NCBI GenBank assembly: GCA_024692715.1
Contig: JAILMH010000018.1
Location: forward strand, 1-40,387
Length of the DNA stretch: 40,387 bases
Direction of reading: 5' to 3'
Source: Lachnospiraceae bacterium
Lineage (GTDB): Bacteria; Bacillota; Clostridia; Lachnospirales; Lachnospiraceae
In this document: positions 1 to 9,163 of the stretch, piece after piece
Layout of the letters: each line of letters opens with the position of its first letter
How positions within the stretch are numbered: the stretch's first letter is position 1
Position numbers and translations under genes: made by a program
The notes under the pieces: generated by a model
What the model saw: only the letters and a program-made list of their open reading frames with translations
What the model was told of the DNA's origin: nothing
Database searches by the model: none

Positions 1-1322
1 GGATAATTATGAACCTCAGATAGATCTTCAATTTGTGTAAGCCTGCAATCACTATAAATATCTTTGGCAAGCTCGCTTAAAGATTCTTCATAAAGCACAT
101 TATTGGCTTCAGGATGATAATACGAAAAAACACCGTTAAGATGCAGATAATCACTTAATATAATTCTATCCTTTCCTGTATACTGATCTATTTCAGAAAG
201 GCATACCTCTAAATTCCTTTTTTCCCTCATTTCTCTGCATAGATAATCAGTCGAATTCAACATACAGATAACTGTAACAATTGCAGGGACCGCCAATTCA
301 AATCTTTTATATTTCTTCAGATCAATCTGTGAAATACCTATTGCAATTCCAAGCCACATGCATGCTGCTGCACCCATAACATATCTTGATACAAAAACAG
401 GTCTAATAATGATAGAAAGAATAATGCCCAGAGCAAGCGTTCCAGCCCATACTCCAATACCGCATAACGCATTCTCTCTATTTTTCTTTTCGCATTTATG
501 AATTCCAACTATACCAATTACGAATATAATACATATAATTATTCGCAACGCAATATTATTCGCGCGAAAAAGGAAACCTATATCACCTTTGATACTCGAT
601 AGGCTTACCGGTCCTATCCAATAATCATCACTTACCTTAGTTGCCTGCTTAAAGAAAACGCTCAACCATGGTATATATAAGATCACCACTAATATACCTG
701 AAGCGATCAATTTACCTATTTCCTTTACATTCTTTCTGATAAGCCAAAGAATAAAGATTTCTGCATATATGACAATTGCTGATGCACATGAAAAATAATG
801 TGTATATGATGCAAGTGTCGAAAACAAAGCTAATAAAACATAATTTTTCACGTTTGCTTTTTCATTATCAATTATACTGTGAATTTGAAGAAAAGCGCAC
901 GTAACAAAGAGCATCCCCAGGCTATACATCCTTATCTCTGTCGAATATAAAAGCATCTTTGGCATGCCCATAACCAGTATATTAAAAAGGAATGATATTT
1001 TCGTGCCATATACTTTTTTTATATGAGTAAAACCTATGATCACCAAAATTATATACGGTATTAATGATACAAATTTTCCAACATATAATGGATCAATAAA
1101 TTTCCCTAATGACAAAAAGCCACACCTTAAAACAATATAATACAACGGCGGATGAACATCTCTCGCATCCAATTGGATCAGCTCCCAAAAGGGATGTTTT
1201 ACCAATTTCATACTGTAAACTTCATCAAGCCATATGCATCTATTCACTATGGAAACCAATGAAATGACAATTAATAAAACCGGTAAAAAATAATACAGAA
1301 ACTTTTTTAGATTTGCATTCAT
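1..1322 (-). CDS. GT39-like membrane glycosyltransferase, 3' part outside window
   Basis: About 440 N-terminal residues are visible and the reading frame runs open off the left edge. The start ATG at 1322 follows a GGAGG box seven bases upstream. The protein begins with a membrane helix (about residues 6-25), then a first loop carrying WLDE and, a little later, DVHPPLYY. That acidic pair followed by HPPLY is the signature of lipid-linked-sugar glycosyltransferases of the GT39/ArnT/PMT superfamily. Many further hydrophobic helices follow. These enzymes transfer a sugar from a polyprenyl carrier on the outer face of the membrane; donor and acceptor cannot be told from this fragment. It stands alone here, divergent from dut. 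Confidence 0.7.
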   Translation of the reverse strand, partial: MNANLKKFLYYFLPVLLIVISLVSIVNRCIWLDEVYSMKLVKHPFWELIQLDARDVHPPLYYIVLRCGFLSLGKFIDPLYVGKFVSLIPYIILVIIGFTHIKKVYGTKISFLFNILVMGMPKMLLYSTEIRMYSLGMLFVTCAFLQIHSIIDNEKANVKNYVLLALFSTLASYTHYFSCASAIVIYAEIFILWLIRKNVKEIGKLIASGILVVILYIPWLSVFFKQATKVSDDYWIGPVSLSSIKGDIGFLFRANNIALRIIICIIFVIGIVGIHKCEKKNRENALCGIGVWAGTLALGIILSIIIRPVFVSRYVMGAAACMWLGIAIGISQIDLKKYKRFELAVPAIVTVICMLNSTDYLCREMREKRNLEVCLSEIDQYTGKDRIILSDYLHLNGVFSYYHPEANNVLYEESLSELAKDIYSDCRLTQIEDLSEVHNY

Positions 1323-1566
1323 ACTTTATCCTCCCTCATAATATAAAACTACAAACTAAAAAATTATAATATCATTTGTATATTTTTTCAATACAATTGT
1401 ATTTCTTTCAAAACAAATTGTATTCAAAAATCGCCATTATAATACATCACTATTTTCTTAAAGATTTGAATTTTTTTATAAACTATTTCTGTAATAATAG
1501 GCAGGAACGAAAAGTAGTTGTATAATCTATATATATTCATCTTTATTAAAAAAGGAGTGACATATA

Positions 1567-2103
1567 ATGAGCGAAAGTTTTCTTAAATTTGCGAAGGTAA
1601 GACCTTCTGCCACAATTCCTACAAAAGAAAAGTTCAACGCAGGATTTGATATCTACGCTGATTTCGAAAAAGACTACATGGCAATCAAACCAAACGAAAC
1701 AACACTTGTTCCTACAGGTATTGCTTCTGCCCTTTCATCTGATCTCTATCTTCAGGTGCATGAGCGTGGTTCAACGGGTTCAATCGGTATGAAGTACAGT
1801 GCAGGTGTTATCGACAGTTCTTACCGCGGTGAGATCTTTATCGCTATCACAAACTGCTCTGATAAGGATATCCTTATTTCAAAGCTTCCTGAAGACGAAA
1901 CTATCACTAAGTACAAGGTTTCAATGGGATATGGAAAAGAAATGGATGAGTACATCAAAGTTTATCCTTACACAAAGGGTATCGCACAGCTCATCATCCA
2001 CCGCGTTCACAACGAGGTTCCTGTCGAGGAAGTACCTTATGATGAATTAAAAACCATCCCTTCAGATCGTGGAGATGGAAAGCTTGGATCATCAGGCAAA
2101 TAA
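1567..2103 (+). CDS. dut: dUTP diphosphatase (dUTPase)
   Basis: Hydrolyses dUTP to dUMP and pyrophosphate, keeping uracil out of DNA and feeding dTMP synthesis. All five motifs of the trimeric dUTPase fold are present in order: AGFDIYA (about residue 25), ERGSTG (about 66), GVIDSSYRGE (about 80), KGIAQLI (about 137) and the C-terminal arm RGDGKLGSSG (about 168). At 178 residues it is longer than the usual 145-150 because roughly 30 residues are inserted between motifs 3 and 4, as in some clostridial and viral members. The start follows AAAGGAGTGACATATA. It is a single-gene unit closed by a strong terminator. Confidence 0.92.
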   Translation: MSESFLKFAKVRPSATIPTKEKFNAGFDIYADFEKDYMAIKPNETTLVPTGIASALSSDLYLQVHERGSTGSIGMKYSAGVIDSSYRGEIFIAITNCSDKDILISKLPEDETITKYKVSMGYGKEMDEYIKVYPYTKGIAQLIIHRVHNEVPVEEVPYDELKTIPSDRGDGKLGSSGK

Positions 2104-2113
2104 CTTATGATTC

Positions 2114-2153
2114 AAAAAAGGTGATATCAGCGTTTGCTGATATCACCTTTTTT
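2114..2153 (+). terminator. Rho-independent terminator after dut
   Basis: An 18-bp perfect stem (2114-2131 with 2136-2153) with loop GTTT, flanked by A and T runs. It can end dut on the plus strand and the HPr-like gene on the minus strand. Confidence 0.9.
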
Positions 2154-2171
2154 TATTTCACAAAGAATCAC

Positions 2172-2408
2172 TTATGCTACTTTATATGGTTCAAGAGCTT
2201 CGATTATCTCGTTCACGTCGCTCTTCTTTGGATTAATTTTAAGATCAAGCTTTTTGGAAAGATCGAGTGACATTACACCAACTATTGATTTAGCATCAAT
2301 AACTGCCCTTCCGCATGTAAGATCAAAATCTGCACTAAACTTTGAAATCACCTTAACAAATGATTTTACCTTGTCCATTGAGTTCAAAACAATTTCTACT
2401 GTATTCAT
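2172..2408 (-). CDS. HPr-like protein without the phosphoacceptor histidine
   Basis: 78 residues with the HPr fold signature: the second half contains DAKSIVGVMSLDLSKKL, matching the conserved NAKSIMGVMSL region around regulatory Ser46 of PTS HPr. The GLHARPA segment that carries catalytic His15 is replaced by LNSMDKVKSF, so the protein cannot act as a phosphocarrier in the usual way. The serine in DAKSIVG is kept, so a regulatory (Crh-like) role is possible. Such degenerate HPr-like proteins are found in Clostridia; their function is not settled. It is monocistronic and convergent with dut. Confidence 0.7.
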   Translation of the reverse strand: MNTVEIVLNSMDKVKSFVKVISKFSADFDLTCGRAVIDAKSIVGVMSLDLSKKLDLKINPKKSDVNEIIEALEPYKVA

Positions 2409-2586
2409 TTATATGTCCCCTAAATTAAAGTATTATCTGCACCCCTCGCAGACAATTTTTATTATATTGCCAATAGTCTGAAAATTCAAGCACAAGTTGT
2501 AATATTGTGTTCTTTATTTAATACAACAAATAGGAATTTAGCACAATTTTATGACAGCTTTCCCGCATAAGTTATTTTTATTTTTG

Positions 2587-3465
2587 TTAATTATTCTGAA
2601 CATGTACGTTATAATACCATTTAATTATAGCCGCTGTAATAACAATACAGTACCCGGCCATGCTCATCGCATTCGGAATTTCTCCGAAAAATGAAAATCC
2701 AAGTATTCCGGCAAATATTACCTGTGTATAATCAAATACCGATATCTCCTTCGCCGGCGCAAGCTGATATGCCTTTGTTACGCAGAACTGGCCCACTGCC
2801 GCAGAACAGCCCGAAAGAATCAGTGAAACCCACTGCGCTGTACTCATCGGAACAAAGTTAAAAATAAGGTTCGGAAGCGTCACAACGACCGAGAAAAATG
2901 AAAAGCAGAAAACAATTACATTTCCCTTTACGCCTATCATACCAAGTTTACGGACAAATGTATAAGCAGCACCTGCTCCAAAACCTCCGAGAAGCCCTAC
3001 AACAGCCGGGATGCTGGCAAGTCCTGCCGATGGCTGTATTATAAGGATTGCTCCAAGAAAAGCCACTGCCACCATAACAACTTCAAACCTGTTCGGTATT
3101 TCCTTTAATATAAAGATAGACATGATTATCGCAAAAAACGGAGACATCTTATTCAATATATTTGCATCCGCAAGAGCTATATGGTCAATGGCCCAGAAAT
3201 TTAGAACCATTCCGGAGGTTCCGAAAATACATCTCATGGCTATTCCAAACCAGCCATCTTTAGATATCTTAAAGCTGCCGGGCTGCCTTATCAGCGTTGC
3301 TGCTGCAATGACCGCTGCAACCGCATTTCTGAAAAACACCTTTTGCATCGTCGGAAGATCTCCCGACTGCCTTACAAAAAATGTCATCATCGCAAATCCA
3401 AATGCATCTACCACAACCATCAATATAGCCAGTGCATGATGGTTCATTTTCCTTTTTTCGCTCAT
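2587..3465 (-). CDS. EamA/DMT-family membrane transporter
   Basis: 292 residues with about ten hydrophobic helices arranged as two EamA repeats. The first has the typical ALADANILNKMSPFFAIIMS region and the second ends near AGYCIVITAAIIKWYY. Drug/metabolite-transporter proteins of this type usually export amino acids, nucleotide precursors or other small metabolites; the substrate cannot be read from sequence. Its ATG overlaps the stop of the DeoR-type regulator (ATGA), so the two are translationally coupled and the regulator probably controls the exporter. No hairpin terminator is obvious downstream. Confidence 0.8.
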   Translation of the reverse strand: MSEKRKMNHHALAILMVVVDAFGFAMMTFFVRQSGDLPTMQKVFFRNAVAAVIAAATLIRQPGSFKISKDGWFGIAMRCIFGTSGMVLNFWAIDHIALADANILNKMSPFFAIIMSIFILKEIPNRFEVVMVAVAFLGAILIIQPSAGLASIPAVVGLLGGFGAGAAYTFVRKLGMIGVKGNVIVFCFSFFSVVVTLPNLIFNFVPMSTAQWVSLILSGCSAAVGQFCVTKAYQLAPAKEISVFDYTQVIFAGILGFSFFGEIPNAMSMAGYCIVITAAIIKWYYNVHVQNN

Positions 3466-4232
3466 TCCATTTTTCCTCCTGACTGGAGCACTTTATTTCT
3501 AGTATCTATATCGACATCTGAGTCAGTAATTATCGCATCAAAATCCTTAACATCCGCAAACTTCAGGAGTTCTCTCCGGCCAAACTTTGTGTGATCCGCA
3601 AGGAAGTACACTCTGTCAGAATTCTTTATAAGGTTCGACTTAAGTATCCCCTCTACCTCTCCGCCGGAAGAGGCTCCAAATGCAGGATCTATCGCATGCC
3701 CGCCGAGGAATATGGCATCATAATGATACCGGGTCAGATACTCTACCGTAGCAGTCTCCATACTTCCGCCATACTCCGGAACGTAAATCCCGGGTGCCAT
3801 TCTTAAGGCAATATTCCTTCGCTGATAAAGCTCCTCCATAACCGAAAAGGAATTAGTGATCACGGTAAGGTGCAGGTCCGGAAGGAATCGGCACATTAAA
3901 AGGACTGTCGTAGAAGTGTCAAGATAAATAACATCCCCTTCCCGTATATGGGATACTGCTTTCTTGGCAATTTCCACTTTACACTGATAGAGCACCTCCT
4001 GACGCATTTCAAAACACTTAAATGCAGGATGCGTATTTCTCAGGGAAGCCCCTCCATAAAATACATTGACTATACCCTGCTCCTCCAGCATATGAAAATC
4101 CCTTCGGATAGTCATATCCGAAACCCCAAATCTTTCAGAAAGCTCCTTTACGAACACCTGCGGCGTCTCATTTAAGAGCTCTAATATTTTTTCTCTGCGC
4201 TCAAGTCCGGCAAGTTCATTTTCTTTCTTCAT
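3462..4232 (-). CDS. DeoR-family transcriptional repressor
   Basis: 256 residues. An N-terminal winged helix (about residues 10-65) contains the DeoR recognition segment VSDMTIRRDFHMLEEQG. The DeoRC sugar-phosphate sensor domain follows, with DVIYLDTSTTVLLM (about 101), VITNS, FLGGHAID and the C-terminal LADHTKFGRREL region. Members usually repress sugar or nucleoside catabolic genes and are released by a phosphorylated sugar. It is the first gene of a two-gene operon with the EamA transporter and lies divergent from a HAD sugar phosphatase. A perfect 16-bp palindrome sits between the divergent pair and is a natural operator candidate. The effector is unknown. Confidence 0.85.
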   Translation of the reverse strand: MKKENELAGLERREKILELLNETPQVFVKELSERFGVSDMTIRRDFHMLEEQGIVNVFYGGASLRNTHPAFKCFEMRQEVLYQCKVEIAKKAVSHIREGDVIYLDTSTTVLLMCRFLPDLHLTVITNSFSVMEELYQRRNIALRMAPGIYVPEYGGSMETATVEYLTRYHYDAIFLGGHAIDPAFGASSGGEVEGILKSNLIKNSDRVYFLADHTKFGRRELLKFADVKDFDAIITDSDVDIDTRNKVLQSGGKME

Positions 4233-4248
4233 CTCTCAGCCATCCTAA

Positions 4249-4264
4249 ATGTTTAATTAAACAT
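4249..4264. promoter_or_regulatory. Perfect 16-bp palindrome, candidate DeoR-type operator
   Basis: ATGTTTAATTAAACAT lies in the divergent intergenic region, 17 bases before the DeoR-type gene and about 100 before the HAD gene. Position and symmetry suggest an operator; binding is inferred. Confidence 0.45.
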
Positions 4265-4364
4265 AAATATATCATTTTTTCACCAACAATAAACACAATA
4301 TAACACTTTTTTAATTTCATTTATATGATACATTATGTACATGACAAGATTTTGGAGGGACATT

Positions 4365-5141
4365 ATGAACAATAGAAAGTATTTATTTTTTGATATCGAC
4401 GGTACGCTCGCAGCCGGCGGCTACGAACATATTTATATTCCTGAATCCGCAAAAACAGCATTAAAAAAGCTGAAGGAAGCCGGACACTTCCTGAGCATCG
4501 CAACAGGGCGCGCACATTGTATGGCTCTGAGTTTCATGGATGAGCTCGGTTTCGACAATATGGTAAGTGACGGCGGTTATGGTCTTACTATCAATAATAA
4601 ACTTTTAGGGATCAAGCCACTTCCAAAGGATAAAATAATCGCACTTGTAAATGAATGTGAAGAAAAACACATTCCCTGGGGAATTCAGGTCGATGATTCC
4701 AATGTAAGACTTTCTCCTGACGAACGTTTTTCAAATGCTTCCAAGGACAAATATATGAAAACCAGGGTCGTTTCAGGACTTCGCCCGGAAAACTACGAAA
4801 ATATCTACAAAATGTACCTTGCCGGACGCTATCCGATGGAAACAACACTTACGCATCTAAAAGATCTTCCATGGTATCGCTTCCACGACGAATACCTCTT
4901 TGTAGAGCCGGCCGACAAGGCATATGGAATCCGCAAAATGATGGATTACTTCAAAGCTGATTATAAAGATGTTGTTGTTTTCGGCGATTCCGGAAATGAT
5001 CTTTCCATGTTCGTCGATGACTGGACAAAGGTCGCAATGGGCAACGCTATCCCGGAATTAAAGAAAAAAGCTGACTACGTTACGACAGATGTAGATAAAG
5101 ACGGCATATATAATGCCTGCGAAGCACTCAATTTATTTTAA
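4365..5141 (+). CDS. HAD-superfamily Cof-type sugar phosphatase
   Basis: 258 residues. HAD motif I is FFDIDGTL at residues 8-15, with both catalytic aspartates. Motif II is the threonine in ATGRA, the conserved lysine lies in the cap-core region, and the acidic motif IV is FGDSGNDLSM. A C2 cap lies between motifs II and IV, as in Cof-type phosphatases of sugar phosphates, FMN or pyridoxal phosphate. An in-frame ATG ten codons upstream lacks a ribosome site; the ATG at 4365 follows GGAGGGACATT and is preferred. It is transcribed away from the DeoR regulator, which fits release of phosphate from a sugar phosphate that the regulator may sense. Confidence 0.85.
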   Translation: MNNRKYLFFDIDGTLAAGGYEHIYIPESAKTALKKLKEAGHFLSIATGRAHCMALSFMDELGFDNMVSDGGYGLTINNKLLGIKPLPKDKIIALVNECEEKHIPWGIQVDDSNVRLSPDERFSNASKDKYMKTRVVSGLRPENYENIYKMYLAGRYPMETTLTHLKDLPWYRFHDEYLFVEPADKAYGIRKMMDYFKADYKDVVVFGDSGNDLSMFVDDWTKVAMGNAIPELKKKADYVTTDVDKDGIYNACEALNLF

Positions 5142-5147
5142 AACGAA

Positions 5148-5186
5148 ATCACGGCACAGGTTTATGACCCGTGCCGTGAATTTTTG
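5148..5186 (+). terminator. Rho-independent terminator between HAD gene and sstT
   Basis: Stem TCACGGCAC (5149-5157) with GTGCCGTGA (5171-5179), followed by a T run. It ends the HAD gene and may also serve the convergent sstT. Confidence 0.85.
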
Positions 5187-5203
5187 TTTCACATTTTTCT
5201 TTT

Positions 5204-6469
5204 TCAAATATCTACTTTTCTTTTTCCACCAAGGAATGTAGGAAGTTCTTCTCCATCCTTAACCCACTGTGCATACTCTGCTGTAGCTGCAAAAACAACA
5301 TCTCCTGCTGAGTTAAGCGCTGTCTCGACTGAATCCTGTATCACACCAATGATAAAGCCTACTGCAACTACCTGCATCGCTATATCATTTGAGATTCCGA
5401 AGAGAGAACATGCCATCGGGATAAGAAGGAGCGATCCGCCAGCAACTCCGGAAGCACCGCAGGCAGCTAATGTTGCAAGCAGTGAAAGGATAAGGGCTGA
5501 ACCCAGATCGACTGAAACTCCCATCGTATTCGCTGCTGCAAGTGTCATTACTGCGATAGTGATAGCCGCACCATCCATGTTGATAGTCGCGCCGAGAGGT
5601 ATTGACACTGAATAAATGTCTTTATCAAGGCCAAGTCTTTCACAGGTATTCATATTCACCGGAATATTGGCAGCAGAACTTCTTGTGAAGAATGCTGTAA
5701 GACCGCTTGTCTTTACACATCTCCAGATAAGCGGATACGGATTTCTTTTAAGTACTGCAAAAACAACTATCGCATTGATACCAAATGCCACAAAGAGCAT
5801 ACAACCTACAAGTACGAGCACAAGCCTTCCGTAGTCAGTAAAGATTGAAAGACCGCTGTTTGAAACATTAGTAAAAACAAGTCCCATGATACCAAACGGA
5901 GCAAGGTTGATTATCCAGCGAACGCACTGAGAAACTGCCTCTGCCGCATTTAAGAGAACCTTTTTTGTCTCCTCCTGAGCAACTTTATTGAGTGCGATTC
6001 CTGTAAGAACTGCCCAGAAAAGGATTCCGATATAATTAGCATTGACTAAGGATGCAACCGGATTGGCAACGGCATTTGTAAACAGATTTCCAAGCACCTC
6101 ACCCAAACCTGAAGGTATCGCCTCAGCCTCTGCCGAACCTGTAAGAACAAGCGTAGTCGGGAAAAGAAAGCTTACAAAAACAGCGGTGATCGATGCCAGA
6201 GTGGTGGTGGTGAGATAGAGAACAATAACAAGTCCGAATCTCTTATCGAGCTTACCTGAGCCCTGGGTAAGAGCTGATGTAATAAGAACGAATACCAGAA
6301 TCGGGGCAATACCCTTAAGAGCACCAACAAAGACATTACCGAAAATACTTATCCACTGCGCCTGCGGCACAGTAAGCGCAAGTACCACACCTATGATAAG
6401 TCCGCACAATATACGAACTATAAGGCTTAAGCTGTTATACGCTTTTGCTACAGATTTAAGAAACTGCAT
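5204..6469 (-). CDS. sstT: Sodium:serine/threonine symporter SstT
   Basis: 421 residues of the DAACS (dicarboxylate/amino acid:cation symporter) family, with about eight membrane helices and two re-entrant loops. The serine-rich loop TRSSAANIPVN and the Na+/substrate motif NMDGAAITI match SstT rather than glutamate or C4-dicarboxylate carriers. It imports serine and threonine with Na+. The reading frame is open 14 codons further upstream, but the ATG at 6469 follows AAAGGGGATTTTT and matches the family N-terminus. It is monocistronic, with its own promoter at 6510-6537. Confidence 0.9.
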   Translation of the reverse strand: MQFLKSVAKAYNSLSLIVRILCGLIIGVVLALTVPQAQWISIFGNVFVGALKGIAPILVFVLITSALTQGSGKLDKRFGLVIVLYLTTTTLASITAVFVSFLFPTTLVLTGSAEAEAIPSGLGEVLGNLFTNAVANPVASLVNANYIGILFWAVLTGIALNKVAQEETKKVLLNAAEAVSQCVRWIINLAPFGIMGLVFTNVSNSGLSIFTDYGRLVLVLVGCMLFVAFGINAIVVFAVLKRNPYPLIWRCVKTSGLTAFFTRSSAANIPVNMNTCERLGLDKDIYSVSIPLGATINMDGAAITIAVMTLAAANTMGVSVDLGSALILSLLATLAACGASGVAGGSLLLIPMACSLFGISNDIAMQVVAVGFIIGVIQDSVETALNSAGDVVFAATAEYAQWVKDGEELPTFLGGKRKVDI

Positions 6470-6509
6470 AAAAATCCCCTTTCGAAGGTTATTTATTTTT
6501 TGTAATAAC

Positions 6510-6537
6510 ATTATAACACGTTAAAGCTTTAACGCAA
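6510..6537 (-). promoter_or_regulatory. sstT promoter with palindromic operator between -35 and -10
   Basis: On the minus strand TTGCGT (6537-6532), a 16-base spacer and TATAAT (6515-6510) form a good sigma-A type promoter. The perfect palindrome CGTTAAAGCTTTAACG (6519-6534) fills the spacer, where a bound protein would block polymerase. Confidence 0.65.
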
Positions 6538-6572
6538 TACATTATTGATATAATTTAATATAAGCATAAAAC

Positions 6573-6613
6573 AAAAGCGTATGAACCGATGTTACTTTTG
6601 GTCATACGCTTTT
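6573..6613 (-). terminator. Terminator after the ECF transporter operon
   Basis: Stem AAAAGCGTATGA (6573-6584) with TCATACGCTTTT (6602-6613) lies just past the ecfT stop. A/T runs on both sides allow it to work in either direction. Confidence 0.8.
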
Positions 6614-6623
6614 ATTATATACA

Positions 6624-7451
6624 TTATGTAAACGGATTAAAGAATCTTCCGCCATTTGTAAATGTTATTATAAGTGCTGCTGCGCAGAATATCACTGTAA
6701 ATGCCAATGTAAGTCTGTCATTTCTCTTGAGCGGCTTGGCAGAATACCATGTGCGGCTCTTATTCTTTCCAAATCCTCTGAGCTGCATGGCATTGCTGAC
6801 CACGTCGATCCTGTCCATGCTCGAAAAAATAAGCGGGAAAAGAATGGCCGCCGTACTTTTTATCCTATCCATGAACTTTGCCTTTTTAGACATTTCGATA
6901 CCTCGGGCTTCCTGCGCTCTCTTTATCTTGGCATAGTCATCCTGCACATCCGGGATATACCGCAGTGCAATCGCTACAGAATATCCTATGTAATAGCTCA
7001 CACCTATCTTGTTTAGTGAAGCTGCAAATTCACTTGGATCAGTGGTCACTATAAACATAAGGACCGCCGGAATAACAGTAAAGTACTTAAGTACAACGTT
7101 CAGCTCATAAAAAATCTGCTCTTTTGTGATGTCATAATTTCCCGCAAGGTGCGCAAGGACATGTTTTGTACCGTATATCTTTACACCCTGATCAGGTGAA
7201 AAAACATATATGGCCAATACGTTAAGGAACAGGAAAAACATGATGAACTTGAAAACACTTCCGACCTGCTTCCAGCTGGTCTTTGAGGCCTTAAAGATCC
7301 ATAAGCTGAATACAAGCATTACCAGGAGAACTCTTGTGTCATATGTGATCATACTCGTTACTGACCACAGAAGGAAAAATACAAGCTTAGTAACGCCGCT
7401 TAGCCTGTGAATCCAGGTATCCTTTTCAACATAAGATAAAACTCGTGACAT
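6624..7451 (-). CDS. ECF transporter transmembrane component EcfT
   Basis: 275 residues, the membrane scaffold that couples the S component to the ATPases. The two cytoplasmic coupling helices carry the diagnostic Ala-Arg-Gly type motifs, QEARG and AMQLRGFG (about residues 181 and 222). Hydrophobic helices lie at both ends of the protein. The ATG overlaps the ATPase stop (TGATG), so this is the last gene of a tight S-AA'-T operon. Homologues next to YkoD-like double ATPases belong to dedicated (group I) ECF transporters. Confidence 0.87.
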   Translation of the reverse strand: MSRVLSYVEKDTWIHRLSGVTKLVFFLLWSVTSMITYDTRVLLVMLVFSLWIFKASKTSWKQVGSVFKFIMFFLFLNVLAIYVFSPDQGVKIYGTKHVLAHLAGNYDITKEQIFYELNVVLKYFTVIPAVLMFIVTTDPSEFAASLNKIGVSYYIGYSVAIALRYIPDVQDDYAKIKRAQEARGIEMSKKAKFMDRIKSTAAILFPLIFSSMDRIDVVSNAMQLRGFGKNKSRTWYSAKPLKRNDRLTLAFTVIFCAAALIITFTNGGRFFNPFT

Positions 7452-9163
7452 CAGCCATTTCCCCTTTCCTGATTTTCAAACCATATAAATCTTTCAACAA
7501 ATTCAGAAGGGTCATCTATACCGCATTTAAGCGCCAGATCATAAAGTGATGTCTTCTTAAGATAAGCTTTGTCTGCCGCAGCCTCATTCGTTAAAACATT
7601 TGCCGGTGTATCATCTGTAAGCTTGTTTCCGTCAGCAATGACTATCGCCCTGTGGGTATACTCAAGCATAAGGTGCATATCATGCGTGATCATTATTATC
7701 GTAATTCCGGAAGCTTCATTGAGCTCTTTTAAGAATTCCATGATCTCCGTGTAATGTTTATAGTCCTGACCCGCTGTCGGCTCATCAAGGATGATCACCT
7801 CAGGATCGAGCACAAGGATAGATGCTATCGTAAGGCGCTTCTTCTGCCCAAAGCTCAGAGCAGAGACAGGCCAGTTCCTGAACTGGTAAAGGCCGCATAT
7901 CTTAAGTACCTTATACACTCTCTCCTTTATCTCATCCTCCGGGACACCCCTGACAACAAGTCCCAGAGCCACTTCATCAAAGATCATAGGCTTTGAGATC
8001 ATCTGATTCGGATTCTGCATGACATATCCGATGTGTTCTCCATGCTCTTTTATAGACCAGGAGCTAAGATCTGTACCCTCAAATAATATCTGACCGGCAT
8101 CCGGCTCCAAAAAACCACAGATCAAATTGGCAAGAGTTGACTTTCCTGCTCCGTTCTTACCGACGATACTGAGCATTTCACCTTTGTTTATCTTAAAGGA
8201 AATGTCAGAAAGCACCTTCTTCTTTGAAGTATAGGAAAATGAAATATCCTTTATTTCAAGCTGCACATCGTTTGAGACCGGCTTCTCGGGAATAGACACT
8301 TCGTGAAACCATTTTTTCACCGTTTCTGACACGTCGTCAAGTTTCATGGTCTCGATGTGCTGCGGACACTGCTCAGCACAAATTTTTGCCCCGGAATGCC
8401 TGATCGCAGCAAGATAAAGAGGTTCACGGATTCCATTATTTACCAAAAGATCCGTAGACAAAAGCTCATCCGGCTTCATATCACCTACGATCATTCCATT
8501 ATTGATGAGAATGATCCTATCGACATCTTTGTATAATACATCCTCAAGTCTGTGCTCAATGATAATGATCGTTGACTTACGTTTTTTATGAATCTCATCT
8601 ATTAATGCTATCGCTCTTTTTCCAGTCGCAGGGTCGAGATTTGCCAAAGGCTCGTCAAAAAGCAGGATATCCACATCATCTACCATGACACCAGCCATAG
8701 AAACTCTCTGCTTCTGACCACCAGAAAGTTCTCTTGGCGAATTCCCAAGAAGCTCCTTTACTGAAACCTGTTCTGCGGCCTCTTCTACACGCTTAAAAAG
8801 CTCCTCCTGCTCAACACAGTCATTTTCCAGTGCAAAAGCAATATCTTCCGCAACAGTAAGGCCAATAAACTGTCCATCAGTATCCTGCAGAACAGTTCCC
8901 ACCATTTTGTTTAAGCCAAAAATGCCGAGTTTGCGGGGATTCTGCCCGTTGATGCTGTATTCTCCGGTTATCTCTCCCGGAAACGCAAAAGGCACCAGCC
9001 CATTAAGACAATGGGCTAGTGTCGATTTACCAGAGCCTGACGGTCCAACTATAAGTACCTTCTCACCCTGATTTATTCTTAAATTTATGTTCTTTATCGT
9101 CGGTTCCTTCTGCGCACGATAGCGAAAGGAAAAATCACGAAATTCTATAACTGCTTCTGACAT
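7451..9163 (-). CDS. ECF transporter fused double ATPase (YkoD-like)
   Basis: 570 residues holding two complete ABC nucleotide-binding domains. Domain 1 has Walker A GPSGSGKST (about residue 39), signature LSGGQKQR and Walker B ILLFDEP. Domain 2 has Walker A GKNGAGKST (about 334), signature LSFGQKKR and Walker B VIILDEP. A linker with several cysteines (about residues 255-275) joins them. The fusion replaces separate EcfA and EcfA' and powers uptake by the neighbouring S and T subunits. Its start directly follows the S-component stop. Confidence 0.9.
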   Translation of the reverse strand: MSEAVIEFRDFSFRYRAQKEPTIKNINLRINQGEKVLIVGPSGSGKSTLAHCLNGLVPFAFPGEITGEYSINGQNPRKLGIFGLNKMVGTVLQDTDGQFIGLTVAEDIAFALENDCVEQEELFKRVEEAAEQVSVKELLGNSPRELSGGQKQRVSMAGVMVDDVDILLFDEPLANLDPATGKRAIALIDEIHKKRKSTIIIIEHRLEDVLYKDVDRIILINNGMIVGDMKPDELLSTDLLVNNGIREPLYLAAIRHSGAKICAEQCPQHIETMKLDDVSETVKKWFHEVSIPEKPVSNDVQLEIKDISFSYTSKKKVLSDISFKINKGEMLSIVGKNGAGKSTLANLICGFLEPDAGQILFEGTDLSSWSIKEHGEHIGYVMQNPNQMISKPMIFDEVALGLVVRGVPEDEIKERVYKVLKICGLYQFRNWPVSALSFGQKKRLTIASILVLDPEVIILDEPTAGQDYKHYTEIMEFLKELNEASGITIIMITHDMHLMLEYTHRAIVIADGNKLTDDTPANVLTNEAAADKAYLKKTSLYDLALKCGIDDPSEFVERFIWFENQERGNG

